Source of the DNA: Paenibacillus turicensis
Lineage (GTDB): Bacteria > Bacillota > Bacilli > Paenibacillales > Paenibacillaceae
DNA length: 64,000 bases
Assembly (NCBI RefSeq): GCF_017873435.1
Contig: NZ_JAGGKG010000001.1
Coordinates: 518,777 to 582,776, forward strand
Direction: 5' to 3'
How positions within the stretch are numbered: position 1 is the first letter of the stretch; the number at the start of each line of letters is the position of its first letter. Below, in pieces: positions 53,182 to 62,160 of the stretch. A program made the translations under genes and the position numbers. Below the pieces are notes generated by a model. The model searched no databases. It was not told the DNA's origin and worked only from the letters and a program-made list of their open reading frames with translations.

Positions 53182-55005
53182 CTAAGATGCTTGTATAAGA
53201 GGTATCTGTATCATAATCGTTGTTCCTTTGTACCTCTCACTAGTTATGTTCACCTGTATACTGTCATCAAAATACATGCGAAGCCGAATATACGCATTCA
53301 TAAAACCGATACTACTTAGTTCGCTAAGTCGCTCCAGACTTGGATCAAGCATCAGATTGCGGAGCAAAACTAGCTTGTCTTCCTCCATGCCAACCCCAGT
53401 ATCTCGTATCATGATATGCAGTTGGTCGTTTTGCTTATGAAAACTAACCTCCACCACACCATCGTTCATACTACCCTCAATGCCATGAATACAGGCATTT
53501 TCTACAAAGGTTAATACGGTTAGCTTTGGAATTTTCATTTTCAAAATGTCCGTTTCTGCAACATCAATCACAAATTGTAGCTTCTCACCAAAGCGATATT
53601 GCTGAATCACCAAATAACTTTCTACAAACGTAATCTCATCCTGAATCGTAACGAGATCGTTGCCCCAATTGATCGTCTGCCGCATCAGTAGCGCCAGCTT
53701 CTGAATAATGTCAGAGGTCTCATGCTCCTCCTTGATCAGACTCCGCATACGAATCGTTTCCAGCGTATTAAACATAAAGTGTGGATTAACCTGACTCTGT
53801 AGCGCCTTTAATTCAGCTTGTTTCTTGGAAAGCTCAAGTGCTTGTCGTTCAACCTGTCCTTTAAATACAATCTCGATTAGATTTTTAATTTTGAGCACCA
53901 TCATATTGTAGCTATGAGTTAGACTCCCAATTTCATCCTTACCTACTGGTCCTGTGATGACCTCGAATTTCTCCTGCTTCACTTGATCCAGATGCTTCGC
54001 TATTCGATCTACTCTATGCACAAGTGATCTGGAAATGAGCCAAATGAGCAGGGTGGGCACTAGTAAATTAAGTATAATAAGCAACATTAGATTAAACTTG
54101 GAGTCCATAATTTCGGACAAGAAATCCAGCTTCTCCCCGCGCAAAATAATTTGCCAGTCCTCAGATACGATAGGCATAGATTCTATGGATTGCTCCGTAT
54201 CCATCCCAATGCTGGACATGAAGTTATACGGCTTTCTTGCCTCATTCATTCTTGTATCATTCGAAAAAATAATGCGATCATTTGAAACGATGTAAATTTT
54301 CCCGCCTGCGCCCTCATTTTTTAGCGATTTGTTAATAAAGGCGTAGTCGAGGTCAACCTTTAATACCTTCTCTACCTTCTGCTTCCCAAAATAATTTAAT
54401 TTGCGAATGATGCTGACCTTCCGCCCACCTTGGCTTTGTGACATCTCTGCTTGCTGTTTGTCAAAATAAGAATAGATCATCATATGATTATCACTGTTCA
54501 TCAGCGCTTGATACCATTCACTGTTTCTTATTTCATCATTTAGCTTGATGAAGTTGCCACCATTCACAAAAGTTTCGTTATCAACATAAAACGTCACCTG
54601 ATTCACTTGCTGATAGCTATAATAATAGCGAACTAGATTGTTGCCACCCAGCATATCGTAATAGGCAAGATAGTAATCTTCCTGATTACGATAGGTAGAC
54701 TCCATAAACCGATTTAGTGTTGCATCCGTATATAAAAAATTCGATACATATAAGCTATTGTCTAGACTGTTGCGTAGATTAAAGCGAATCCGTTGCTGCA
54801 TTTCATTGATCCGGCTTTGCTCCTTTGCCTCAATCTGCCCTTTAATACTTTGATAAAACACAGCATTTGTAGCCAGCACAGGGATCAACACACAAAAAAT
54901 AAATAGTAAGTACAGCTTTGTTTTTAAACTCCAATCATCCTGAAAGTGAATATGATGAATTTGCCCAATTCTCTGAATGCGCTTACATATCGATTTTAAT
55001 CCCAT
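53182..55005 (-). CDS. Sensor histidine kinase, YesM-like (second locus)
   Basis: A 607-residue membrane kinase. Helix 1 is at about 29-49 and helix 2 at about 308-328 (LMLLIILNLLVPTLLIWLIS), around an extracellular double-Cache-like sensor. HAMP is followed by ALQSQVNPHFMFNTLETIRM with His409, and HATPase boxes FVENACIHGIEG, IMIRDTGVGMEED and GFMNAYIRLRMYF. It is equivalent in order to the kinase at 13991-15700, and the sensor sequence differs, so it should respond to another sugar. Confidence 0.93.
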   Translation of the reverse strand: MGLKSICKRIQRIGQIHHIHFQDDWSLKTKLYLLFIFCVLIPVLATNAVFYQSIKGQIEAKEQSRINEMQQRIRFNLRNSLDNSLYVSNFLYTDATLNRFMESTYRNQEDYYLAYYDMLGGNNLVRYYYSYQQVNQVTFYVDNETFVNGGNFIKLNDEIRNSEWYQALMNSDNHMMIYSYFDKQQAEMSQSQGGRKVSIIRKLNYFGKQKVEKVLKVDLDYAFINKSLKNEGAGGKIYIVSNDRIIFSNDTRMNEARKPYNFMSSIGMDTEQSIESMPIVSEDWQIILRGEKLDFLSEIMDSKFNLMLLIILNLLVPTLLIWLISRSLVHRVDRIAKHLDQVKQEKFEVITGPVGKDEIGSLTHSYNMMVLKIKNLIEIVFKGQVERQALELSKKQAELKALQSQVNPHFMFNTLETIRMRSLIKEEHETSDIIQKLALLMRQTINWGNDLVTIQDEITFVESYLVIQQYRFGEKLQFVIDVAETDILKMKIPKLTVLTFVENACIHGIEGSMNDGVVEVSFHKQNDQLHIMIRDTGVGMEEDKLVLLRNLMLDPSLERLSELSSIGFMNAYIRLRMYFDDSIQVNITSERYKGTTIMIQIPLIQAS

Positions 55006-55135
55006 GTCGGTTGTGTTCCCCTTCCCCCGTCCCCTCTATTAACACCATTATAACGGGCAAGTGCAGGAATGGAATATACTTTTTGGGGTAACATCCTACT
55101 TATTTGAGTTTGAAACAGTGTCACAGTACAAAAAG

Positions 55136-55160
55136 GAGTACCCTGAATGTCAGAGTACTC
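55136..55160 (-). terminator. Terminator of the DUF4317 gene
   Basis: GAGTACCCTGA (55136-55146) and TCAGAGTACTC (55150-55160) pair along 11 bp with one mismatch and a 3-base loop, followed on the minus strand by CTTTTTG. It lies about 95 bases past the DUF4317 stop. Confidence 0.82.
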
Positions 55161-55252
55161 TGCTTATTGTGCGATTGATTTTGCTATCCATCAAACAATT
55201 TTGAATCCACTCATATGTTGTCATTGAGAAACACACATCTAAAAAAATCAGC

Positions 55253-56425
55253 TCACAAAGTTTCTGTATTGAGCGTAAAACCTTCGATCACGACATCTTC
55301 GTCCACTTCAATCATGATGCAACGTCTACCTTGATAATTCACCTGTTTCACATGTCTCAGGTCTTGTGGGCTAACCGAAATTGTAGCCACCTTGGTTTCA
55401 ATTTTAATAGATTTAGACGTAAACTTCGGCAAAACACTGGTCGCTTTCATCTCATAATTTTTGTTGTCAACGATGGTTTCGAATGCACGTTCGACTTTCT
55501 CTGTTGTCACATTGTCCACGCCGCTTGCTGTCAAAACACGTTCCACATCTCTATAATCCAGCTTCGCAGGTTCTTCCTCCTTGGACTCTTCATTAATTTC
55601 GATAACACGGTTGATCTCCTCATACACATGTGCAATGGTAGACGAGTCGAGTTGTTCACCAGCTACTTCCTTCACAATATCTTCGAAGATCGCCCGTTCT
55701 TCCAGTGCGGTCACGGATCTTTCTCCATTCAATACATTTTCAACAAAATGTGGGTCTGGGAAATTCGATTTTCCTGTACAATATAAAACACGATTCACAT
55801 CGGAGTAGTTGTCCGTCACGCTAGGGTACAGAAACCCTTGCTCTGGAGTGCTTAATTTGATAATAGGATCTACAATTACGTTGTATTTGAATTCTCTCTC
55901 CACGTAATCAAACAAAAGCGTTTTCCGCTGCTTCTCCGTGGAATTCACGCTGCACAAAATAAACGGATGGGCAAACACTTCATTTTTCTCGCTTTCTTCT
56001 GTCGCTTCATTTCTAGCATGGGTAGGCAAATAATATTGTCCACGTATGAATGTAACCACCATATCCCGTTCAAATTTAGCATCCACCAACATTCGTTCTA
56101 CTAGTAGCATCATTAAATCCTGCCATTCTTCCGGATCTCCTGTTGCCAGTGCCTGGTGAAGCAACACCTGAGCTGGTTCCTCAGCCGCTTCCTGGAATTT
56201 CAGTTCAAACAATTTCTGATCCAATTCACCCATCAGCAATTTTTTAAAATTACCCATGTATAGCTCTTGCTTCTCGCGATCTACCAGTTCAAACGGATGG
56301 CGCTCCCAGTGATAGACCTCGTTTGTTTCCTTCATAATATACACGTTAAGAATATCGTAAATATGCAATAAATCGTGATCCAACTTAAACTGCTTGCGTA
56401 TATGTGCTACTTCTTTTTTATTCAT
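55253..56425 (-). CDS. DUF4317 family protein
   Basis: A 390-residue cytosolic protein. MNKKEVAHIRKQFKLDHDLL, LYMGNFKKLLMGELDQKLFEL, VAHPFILCSVNSTEKQRKTLLF-type and PEQGFLYPSVTDNYSDVNRVLYCTGKSNFPD are the strings I associate with DUF4317, a Firmicutes family without known function. The second half has an acidic helical region (VYEEINRVIEINEESKEEE) and a small beta domain at the end (KSIKIETKVATISVSPQDLR). It contains no membrane segment. GAGGAG is 14 bases before the ATG. It is monocistronic. Confidence 0.83.
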   Translation of the reverse strand: MNKKEVAHIRKQFKLDHDLLHIYDILNVYIMKETNEVYHWERHPFELVDREKQELYMGNFKKLLMGELDQKLFELKFQEAAEEPAQVLLHQALATGDPEEWQDLMMLLVERMLVDAKFERDMVVTFIRGQYYLPTHARNEATEESEKNEVFAHPFILCSVNSTEKQRKTLLFDYVEREFKYNVIVDPIIKLSTPEQGFLYPSVTDNYSDVNRVLYCTGKSNFPDPHFVENVLNGERSVTALEERAIFEDIVKEVAGEQLDSSTIAHVYEEINRVIEINEESKEEEPAKLDYRDVERVLTASGVDNVTTEKVERAFETIVDNKNYEMKATSVLPKFTSKSIKIETKVATISVSPQDLRHVKQVNYQGRRCIMIEVDEDVVIEGFTLNTETL

Positions 56426-56592
56426 AATTAATTAGACAACTCCTCAATTAAACTGACTTTACAAGTATAAACGATATAAAAAAGCTTCGCCAGAAGGAGA
56501 TTGAGCTAGCTAACACATAGCTCACATTATAATATTTCGTGATGCAAATCGATCATCTGATTGGCTACAATAATCAAAATTGTTAAATATAA

Positions 56593-56616
56593 TCATACTT
56601 TACCTAGTAAGTATGA
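56593..56616. promoter_or_regulatory. Perfect interrupted dyad upstream of the Eis-like gene
   Basis: TCATACTT (56593-56600) and AAGTATGA (56609-56616) are perfect 8-bp arms separated by 8 bases (TACCTAGT). The site lies 78 bases before the GTG of the acetyltransferase gene, in its promoter zone. It looks like an operator of a dimeric regulator that is not encoded nearby. Confidence 0.45.
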
Positions 56617-56693
56617 GATAAACTAGTTAATATACAGAAGGTAATACCAAAACCAAACAGAAAACAAAACAGAAAATTAAGGGGGCAAAAATC

Positions 56694-57620
56694 GTGCAGG
56701 AATTTTCATTTGTAACGAATTATAAAAACAATGAGGTACTTAGAAAAAGTTTCTTTGAGCTCGCTAAGAGTACTTTTGATATAAGCTTTGAGGACTGGTA
56801 TGAGCAAGGTTTTTGGGGTGAAGGATACATACCTTTTTCATTTGTTGAGGGAGATAAGGTTATAGCAAATGCTTCAGTTAACGTGCTGGAGTTAGTGATT
56901 AATGGAGAGAAGAAAAAAGCAATCCAAATTGGAACCGTCATGACTCATCCCGACTATCAAAAAAGAGGGTTGTCTGCATATTTAATGAACAAGGTGATAG
57001 AGGAATTTGAGAATCAGGTTGATTTTATGTATCTCTTTGCCAATGAAACCGTGCTGGAGTTTTATCCAAAATTTGGATTTGAAGCTGTAGAAGAGCATAT
57101 ATTCTCAATCAACTTCCCATTGGATTCTACAAAGAACTTTAAAAACATTACGAACCTTACACCAAACCCACATGAGCAGACTGGCATTAGAAAACTAGAC
57201 GTGAGCCAACCAGAGGACTTACGTTTAATTACTAAATTTGCATCACAAAGATTACCTGTCTCTCAGCGTTTCGGAACAAATAACACCAAGGGTATTCTCA
57301 TGTATTATTGCCTAAACGTGTTTTGTGATCATATTTATTACCTAGAAAACGAAGACGTCATTGCGATTTTTAGCAAGGAAAATAACCACATGGACATCTT
57401 TGATATTATTAGCATTAATGAAATGAATGAAAACACCATTCAACATATTTTAGCTCTAATTGGCGGTAATGATACGGTAAAAGCCACCTTCCATTTCACG
57501 CCTGATTATAAGGGTATTGAACTCAAAAGCCAGATTATTAATGATGGTTTGTTTGTAAGAGCAACTGGTGACAACGTGTACCCTGCAAAGGTGAAGCATC
57601 CGGTTACGTCGATAGCTTAG
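56694..57620 (+). CDS. Eis-like GNAT acetyltransferase
   Basis: A 308-residue two-part N-acetyltransferase. The N-terminal GNAT half has FVEGDKVIANASVNVLELVI, QIGTVMTHPDYQKRGLSAYL (CoA loop) and VLEFYPKFGFEAVEEHIFSI. A second GNAT-like half of about 120 residues follows (MDIFDIISINEMNENTIQHIL), as in shorter Eis-family or MSH-acetyltransferase-like enzymes, but without the SCP2 domain. The start is a GTG after AAGGGGGC. Eis relatives acetylate amines such as aminoglycosides; the substrate here is unknown. Confidence 0.85.
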   Translation: MQEFSFVTNYKNNEVLRKSFFELAKSTFDISFEDWYEQGFWGEGYIPFSFVEGDKVIANASVNVLELVINGEKKKAIQIGTVMTHPDYQKRGLSAYLMNKVIEEFENQVDFMYLFANETVLEFYPKFGFEAVEEHIFSINFPLDSTKNFKNITNLTPNPHEQTGIRKLDVSQPEDLRLITKFASQRLPVSQRFGTNNTKGILMYYCLNVFCDHIYYLENEDVIAIFSKENNHMDIFDIISINEMNENTIQHILALIGGNDTVKATFHFTPDYKGIELKSQIINDGLFVRATGDNVYPAKVKHPVTSIA

Positions 57621-57624
57621 AAAA

Positions 57625-57748
57625 TTTTCTTAAAGTCATTAAAAAACCGTCTCTGATAGGGATCAGTAGGTCGATTTTTTGCTCCCTCGTCAAAATTTAT
57701 AATAAGAAGAGGTGTAATCTTAATTAGCCTCTTCTTTTTGGTTTGTGT
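57625..57748 (-). pseudogene. Decayed copy of the 3' end of the lipoprotein gene at 59409
   Basis: The stretch 57625-57748 aligns with 59432-59548, starting with 24 identical bases (TTTTCTTAAAGTCATTAAAA and on) and ending with GCCTCTTCTTTTTG. Translated in the minus direction it reads KKEEAN, stop, DYTSSYYKF and, after a frameshift, EGAKNRP...FFNDFKK, against KEEADYEYTSSYYGP and EGEKDRP...FFNDFKK in the intact gene. It abuts the stop of the hydrolase gene, so the hydrolase-TetR pair is bracketed by two direct copies. Confidence 0.75.
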
Positions 57749-58623
57749 TATATATCATTTGTTAAAAAATCTTTTATTTCTTTGATTATAAGTTCGAGGT
57801 TTCTGTTATTTTGAAAATGACTTGCATTTTCTAAATGAATAACTTTTTTCAGATTATTAAAAATCTTTTGTGCTCTTGGGATGACATGTTTTGCAGGAAA
57901 AAACACATCATTTTCGGCAGCAATTAATAAGGCTGGGGATGTAAAAGCGCTTAGCTCCTCTTTATTTGCAAACTTTGGAAATGTAGTTTCCAATCGGACA
58001 TAATCATACACATATTTTATCTGCAATAATAAATCATCATTTATTCCTTCATCAAACATCGCTTCACAAGCCTTGTACAAGTTTTTATTAGTGGGGAATA
58101 ATTTATATACAGCAAGGGGTAAAAGTATTTTTCCAATCATATCCACCATTCTACCTCCTGCAATACCTGATGGTACAAGAAACACTGCTTTTTCAATACG
58201 CTCAGGTGCATAGGCGGCTAATCTTATAAGTATTCCTCCCCCATATGAAGGCCCAATAAACTTTGCTTTCTGTAATTGCAGACCATCCATAAAGTCACAA
58301 ACCCACTCAGCATACTCATCTGTTCTAGGATTAAGACGAATTTCATCACTTTTTCCTGGATGTCCGATAGTATCTGGTGCATAAATTCGGTATTCCTTTG
58401 AAAGAGGTTCAAACCATTTAAGGGTTATTGGATTTACTACATTTCCACCGTGAAAGCAAATCAATGGCGGAGCAGCTTCGTTACCTCCAACTAAAATATG
58501 TGTTTTCCCAAATCGAGTATTTATATATTGGCTTTCAAATTTTGCGTCTAATGAAGATTGGAGCTTATCATACATAGCAAGTATTTTTTCTTTACCTGCT
58601 GGCATTTTATATATTGATTTCAT
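57748..58623 (-). CDS. Alpha/beta hydrolase
   Basis: A 291-residue cytosolic hydrolase. ICFHGGNVVNPITLKWFEPL is the oxyanion part, IYAPDTIGHPGKSDEI is typical of the haloalkane dehalogenase/MhpC branch, KFIGPSYGGGILIRLA holds the nucleophile Ser, and LLIAAENDVFFPAKHVI and LENASHFQNN supply Asp and His. The start at 58623 has GGAG 8 bases earlier and lies 4 bases after the TetR stop, so both are one operon. The TetR neighbour suggests that a small lipophilic molecule induces it and may be its substrate. Confidence 0.9.
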   Translation of the reverse strand: MKSIYKMPAGKEKILAMYDKLQSSLDAKFESQYINTRFGKTHILVGGNEAAPPLICFHGGNVVNPITLKWFEPLSKEYRIYAPDTIGHPGKSDEIRLNPRTDEYAEWVCDFMDGLQLQKAKFIGPSYGGGILIRLAAYAPERIEKAVFLVPSGIAGGRMVDMIGKILLPLAVYKLFPTNKNLYKACEAMFDEGINDDLLLQIKYVYDYVRLETTFPKFANKEELSAFTSPALLIAAENDVFFPAKHVIPRAQKIFNNLKKVIHLENASHFQNNRNLELIIKEIKDFLTNDI

Positions 58624-58627
58624 GGGT

Positions 58628-59215
58628 TCAGCTCCGATCAAATATTCTATTTGCAAGGCTCTCGATAAAGAACTGTGTCACTTCCTCATACTGTTCTTCA
58701 CCGATTTCTTTTTTGTGTAGCTGTGTAAAAAAAATGGATTTCATCACGGAGGATACAAAACTAGTGTCACAATTAATATCAACGGATTTTAGAATCAATG
58801 AGATGTCAGATTCATCATCTGTTAGGTGCTCTTTAACTGTTTCTTCCGGTAGCTTTTGTATGAGAAGATCATAATCTCCGTTTTGCAAGTTTAGCATCCA
58901 TGGCGTTTTTTGGACTTCTAAAAACATTTTTTTGATTCCATTGATAAAGCCCTGCTTTTTCGACTCCTTTGATGTTTTTAATGCTTCAAGCAATGAATCT
59001 TTTATGCGTTTGTCAATACGTACAAGAACATCTAAAAATAAAAGCTCCTTTGATTCATAAAATAAATAAAATGCACCTTTTGAAATACCTGCCATTTGGA
59101 CAAGCTCGTCCACACTTGTTTTTTTTATTCCGTACTTCCCCCAACATATTTCAGCTATATTTAGGAGCCTATCCTGTATAACCTTCTTTTCATTTTCGCT
59201 AAATCGTTTCGCCAT
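58628..59215 (-). CDS. TetR-family repressor
   Basis: A 195-residue regulator. The DNA-binding domain is residues 1-50: VIQDRLLNIAEICWGKYGIK, KTSVDELVQMAGISKGAFYLFYESKELLF. The C-terminal ligand domain is unlike any I can name. GAGGTGATAAT precedes the ATG at 59215; an in-frame start 45 bases upstream has no Shine-Dalgarno and would lie in the operator. It precedes the hydrolase gene and presumably represses both from the dyad at 59234-59261. Confidence 0.92.
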   Translation of the reverse strand: MAKRFSENEKKVIQDRLLNIAEICWGKYGIKKTSVDELVQMAGISKGAFYLFYESKELLFLDVLVRIDKRIKDSLLEALKTSKESKKQGFINGIKKMFLEVQKTPWMLNLQNGDYDLLIQKLPEETVKEHLTDDESDISLILKSVDINCDTSFVSSVMKSIFFTQLHKKEIGEEQYEEVTQFFIESLANRIFDRS

Positions 59216-59233
59216 ATTATCACCTCGGTATTT

Positions 59234-59261
59234 TATGACTAAAAATTCATTTATAGTCATA
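59234..59261. promoter_or_regulatory. Probable TetR operator
   Basis: TATGACT (59234-59240) and AGTCATA (59255-59261) are perfect 7-bp arms 14 bases apart, directly upstream of the TetR gene. TGACT...AGTCA arms are common for TetR-family sites in Firmicutes, so autoregulation is likely. Confidence 0.6.
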
Positions 59262-59359
59262 TAGTATGATAAGGCTTTTAATTTTAAAAATCAATGGATT
59301 TATGGAGTGAAATTGAACTGGCTATGCTAATTAAGATCAAAATAAAAGAGTTTATAGAT

Positions 59360-59391
59360 ATAAAAAAAACCATGATCACATACAATCATGG
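59360..59391 (-). terminator. Terminator of the small lipoprotein gene
   Basis: CCATGAT (59370-59376) and ATCATGG (59385-59391) form a 7-bp stem; on the minus strand eight T follow. It lies 18 bases past the stop. Confidence 0.85.
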
Positions 59392-59408
59392 GGCAGATAA
59401 ACATTAAA

Positions 59409-59900
59409 CTAAGGTTTTACAGGGGCTGGCGTTTTCTTAAAGTCATTAAAAAACCATGTCTGATAGCTATCAATAGGTCGATCTTTTTCTCCCTCGATTC
59501 CAGGTCCATAATAAGAAGAGGTATATTCATAATCAGCCTCTTCTTTTTGTTCTGTGTGAAAACGAATGATGATTTTAGGATAAGACTGCTGGTCACCCTT
59601 AGGATATTTTTTAAAATAAGTATCTTCGATTATAGTTTTCTGAAACTCCTCAGTAAGAACAAGCTCTTTTGTCAATGTGAAAATTTGCTTGTCTTTCTCT
59701 CTATCTGCATTGTTATCAATAAAATAGTTAAACTCTATTCGAGTGGGAGCCATTTGAATTTGTAAATCAGTGATTTCTTTATATTGAGACCTTATACTTT
59801 GTTTAAAATCGGTTAGTTGTTCTGATGAGATACTCTTGGAGGGTGTACAGCCGATTATAAGGAATAGGAAAATAAATAGGAAGGGAATACCTTTATTCAA
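59409..59900 (-). CDS. Small lipoprotein of unknown function
   Basis: A 163-residue protein. MNKGIPFLFIFLFLIIGC with Cys18 is a lipoprotein signal. The mature part is hydrophilic, with alternating helix and strand (LTDFKQSIRSQYKEITDLQI, IIEDTYFKKYP, KIIIRFHTEQKEEADYEYTS). I do not recognise the family. It has its own terminator. Part of its 3' end is duplicated as a decayed copy at 57625-57748, so it has been involved in a recombination event. Confidence 0.75.
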   Translation of the reverse strand: MNKGIPFLFIFLFLIIGCTPSKSISSEQLTDFKQSIRSQYKEITDLQIQMAPTRIEFNYFIDNNADREKDKQIFTLTKELVLTEEFQKTIIEDTYFKKYPKGDQQSYPKIIIRFHTEQKEEADYEYTSSYYGPGIEGEKDRPIDSYQTWFFNDFKKTPAPVKP

Positions 59901-59963
59901 TGATGCCGACCTCCTGTTAACAATGGATAGCTCTTTGTTTAGAGAGTACTTACTAGTCCCGCC

Positions 59964-61280
59964 TTAATTAAAATACATTACCCCACCCATCCAATATCCA
60001 TATTTCATAGCATCAAAGTGAACTCGATAATCAATGCTTCGACGCTGTCCCCAGGTAGAAACAGCAATCCAACGGTTATCGTTCCCATCCCGATAATATT
60101 TAGTAATCGTCATCCAATGCCATTCATATTCATAGTCTGACCACTTCTTTGTATTAAGTGTGGCTACAGGTGAGTTAATATTGAGACCAGCTTTTATATA
60201 ATTAGCTACATTATCTAGAGTGAAGGAAGAAGAGTTTGTAACACCATTTAAAGAAACACCACGGTCACTTGCAAATTTTTCTACACTTGATTTGAAGCTA
60301 TTTACTGAAATCTCCCCAAATAAACCGGGATTAATATAAGAATATAGTTTATCCATGTGAGAGACAAAATCGGTTTTTGATGATGTATTACCAACATACA
60401 AATTTCCATATAGGCTAGAATTCTTAATCTTTGCTAGGTAATTTGTAATATTCGCAGCAGCAACTGGACCACAGCCCCTTTCACGCTTAGTGGAGGTGCT
60501 GTACCATCCTTGATCTCCACCATAACTGTAATTGCCAGAGGAGTATTCTACTGGAATGAACATTCCATAATTATTCTCAATAGTTAGTGCCACATTTTCT
60601 ACTGGAACTGCAGTAGTAGTAAAGGAAGTCGATTCTAGCAGACTTTGAATATGCTCTTCGTTTTGTGGTTTTCGAATACGCGCATAACCCTCAACTAGAT
60701 CAGCTTTTCTTTGAATTACTTTTTCTGTAACATCTTGATCATCTATGGCTAGATCAAAATATCGATCATTACCATCTGAATCTGAAACTTTTAGAAGATA
60801 GTCAAAAGGTGGAATGAAGACAATTTCAACATTATTCCCCTTCATATCATCCTCATTTTTCTGCATCATAGCCCTTATGTTACTAAGTGTCTTCTGAGGT
60901 TGAATGTTAATTTCGTAAGTTGCATATCCATCTACGATTGCACCAACAGTAATGTATCCTACTTCTTGATCTTGCTCAATTATAGGCACCATATATGCAA
61001 ATATATTGTGATCTAGATCGTACAATGGTAAAAAATCTTTAGAAGCTATTAACTTTTTCCCGTAGGTTTGAATATCTGTACTCAGATACCCATCTAAATT
61101 ATTTTGAACAATCTGTAAAACTTCTTCTTTCTCAAGAAATTTAGCATTATTAAGTGAAAGATCAGTATTAGCAGAAGCAACATTGCCTGTGTAAGGAGCG
61201 ATAAGAAAAAATGCGATTAATAGCGACATAACCTTTTTTAATAGTAATCCCAATTCACTAGGTTCAAAAACTGATTTCAT
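59964..61280 (-). CDS. Secreted C39-like/papain-like cysteine peptidase
   Basis: A 438-residue exported protein. Residues 18-40 (VMSLLIAFFLIAPYTG, ASA) are the signal peptide. A pro-domain of about 200 residues follows. The C-terminal 180 residues form a peptidase-C39-like domain: STKRERGCGPVAAANITNYL with Cys270, a helical stretch, EYEWHWMTITKYY with His388 and WIAVSTWGQRRSIDY. The long N-terminal portion resembles the inhibitory segment of other Bacillales exported peptidases. GGGAGG lies 7 bases before the ATG. A hairpin followed by T residues lies immediately upstream of the Shine-Dalgarno. Confidence 0.82.
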   Translation of the reverse strand: MKSVFEPSELGLLLKKVMSLLIAFFLIAPYTGNVASANTDLSLNNAKFLEKEEVLQIVQNNLDGYLSTDIQTYGKKLIASKDFLPLYDLDHNIFAYMVPIIEQDQEVGYITVGAIVDGYATYEINIQPQKTLSNIRAMMQKNEDDMKGNNVEIVFIPPFDYLLKVSDSDGNDRYFDLAIDDQDVTEKVIQRKADLVEGYARIRKPQNEEHIQSLLESTSFTTTAVPVENVALTIENNYGMFIPVEYSSGNYSYGGDQGWYSTSTKRERGCGPVAAANITNYLAKIKNSSLYGNLYVGNTSSKTDFVSHMDKLYSYINPGLFGEISVNSFKSSVEKFASDRGVSLNGVTNSSSFTLDNVANYIKAGLNINSPVATLNTKKWSDYEYEWHWMTITKYYRDGNDNRWIAVSTWGQRRSIDYRVHFDAMKYGYWMGGVMYFN

Positions 61281-61306
61281 TAATTAGCCTCCCTTTAGAT
61301 AAAAAT

Positions 61307-61375
61307 AAAAACACCTATATTAACATCCGCAGCATCTATAACAAAGAGCTTATGGGTAGTGAACTTAGGTGTTTT
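61307..61375 (-). promoter_or_regulatory. Leader hairpin (possible attenuator) before the peptidase gene
   Basis: AAAACACCTA (61366-61375 as its complement) and TAGGTGTTTT enclose a 49-base loop; on the minus strand the second arm runs into TTTTTATTTTT. Only about 10 bases then remain before the GGGAGG of the peptidase gene, too few for a promoter, so the element must be inside the mRNA leader. The closed loop with P1-like stem is compatible with a regulatory RNA, but it matches no riboswitch I know. Confidence 0.45.
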
Positions 61376-61440
61376 GTTAATTATATCATTAGTTACTATA
61401 ATAAGGAATTAGTTTAAATAATAGTATTTCCATACTGGCT

Positions 61441-61954
61441 CCTAGCTTCTTTTGTGCTGACGAAGACGTGGTTTTTTTGTATTCCGTGATACCTTGACAG
61501 GTAAATCAATATTCGAATAGGAAGTAAGCCTAGGTCAATATAGTGGTAAAACGTTTTTGTGCAAACGCTAGCCTGATGAAACTTCTTTTGTGCCTTGGCA
61601 TAGCTACAAATCGCATCTGGCGACCAACCTTCCTTTTTGATTTACTTTATGGCATAGGTGAGGAAGGCACAGACACGTAAAAGCTTAATTTTCGCACCAC
61701 AACGACACGATTCTTTTCATACACAGTCTGACCCCGATCGGGGAATACACGTAATGTTCTCTTAAATTAGAACGACGTTGCAACACACTGCCACGCTTAA
61801 GTTCTCTTGAAATGGTGGATTTATGGCAACCAATTTCATCTGCAATGGCTTGGAGTGTATGGCCTTGTTTTCGGAGAATTTCAATCCGACCTCGGTCAAT
61901 TGCACTTAGATGTGTAAAGCTTCTCTTCGTCTTGGTATGATGTGTGTGAGCCAT
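61441..61954 (-). pseudogene. IS30-family transposase, frameshifted and C-terminally truncated
   Basis: The N-terminal 70 residues are open: HLSAIDRGRIEILRKQGHTL, QAIADEIGCHKSTISRELKR, the IS30 helix-turn-helix. After a frameshift at about 61735 the family continues as PDRGQTVYEKNRVV, then after more shifts as EGWSPDAICSYAKAQKKFHQ, CTKTFYHYIDLGLLPIR and DLPVKVSRNTKKPRLRQHK. This is the linker and middle of IS30 transposases; the DDE catalytic core is absent. A sequence TGGTTGCATTTCATTTTACA (62030-62049) upstream resembles an IS30 terminal repeat. Confidence 0.8.
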
Positions 61955-62160
61955 TGGTAATCCCCTTGTCTAGATTGGTTTGCAGACCTAATCTTTACAT
62001 CGGCATTACCTTGGCTTTTGTTATACCTTCTGGTTGCATTTCATTTTACAATGAACGAATTAGATTAGTTTAGAATCTCATAAAATAACAGCTGCACATT
62101 TATACATAATTGATTTATAATTATATAATATCAATTTTATTAAAGCTGAAGGTGGAGTAT

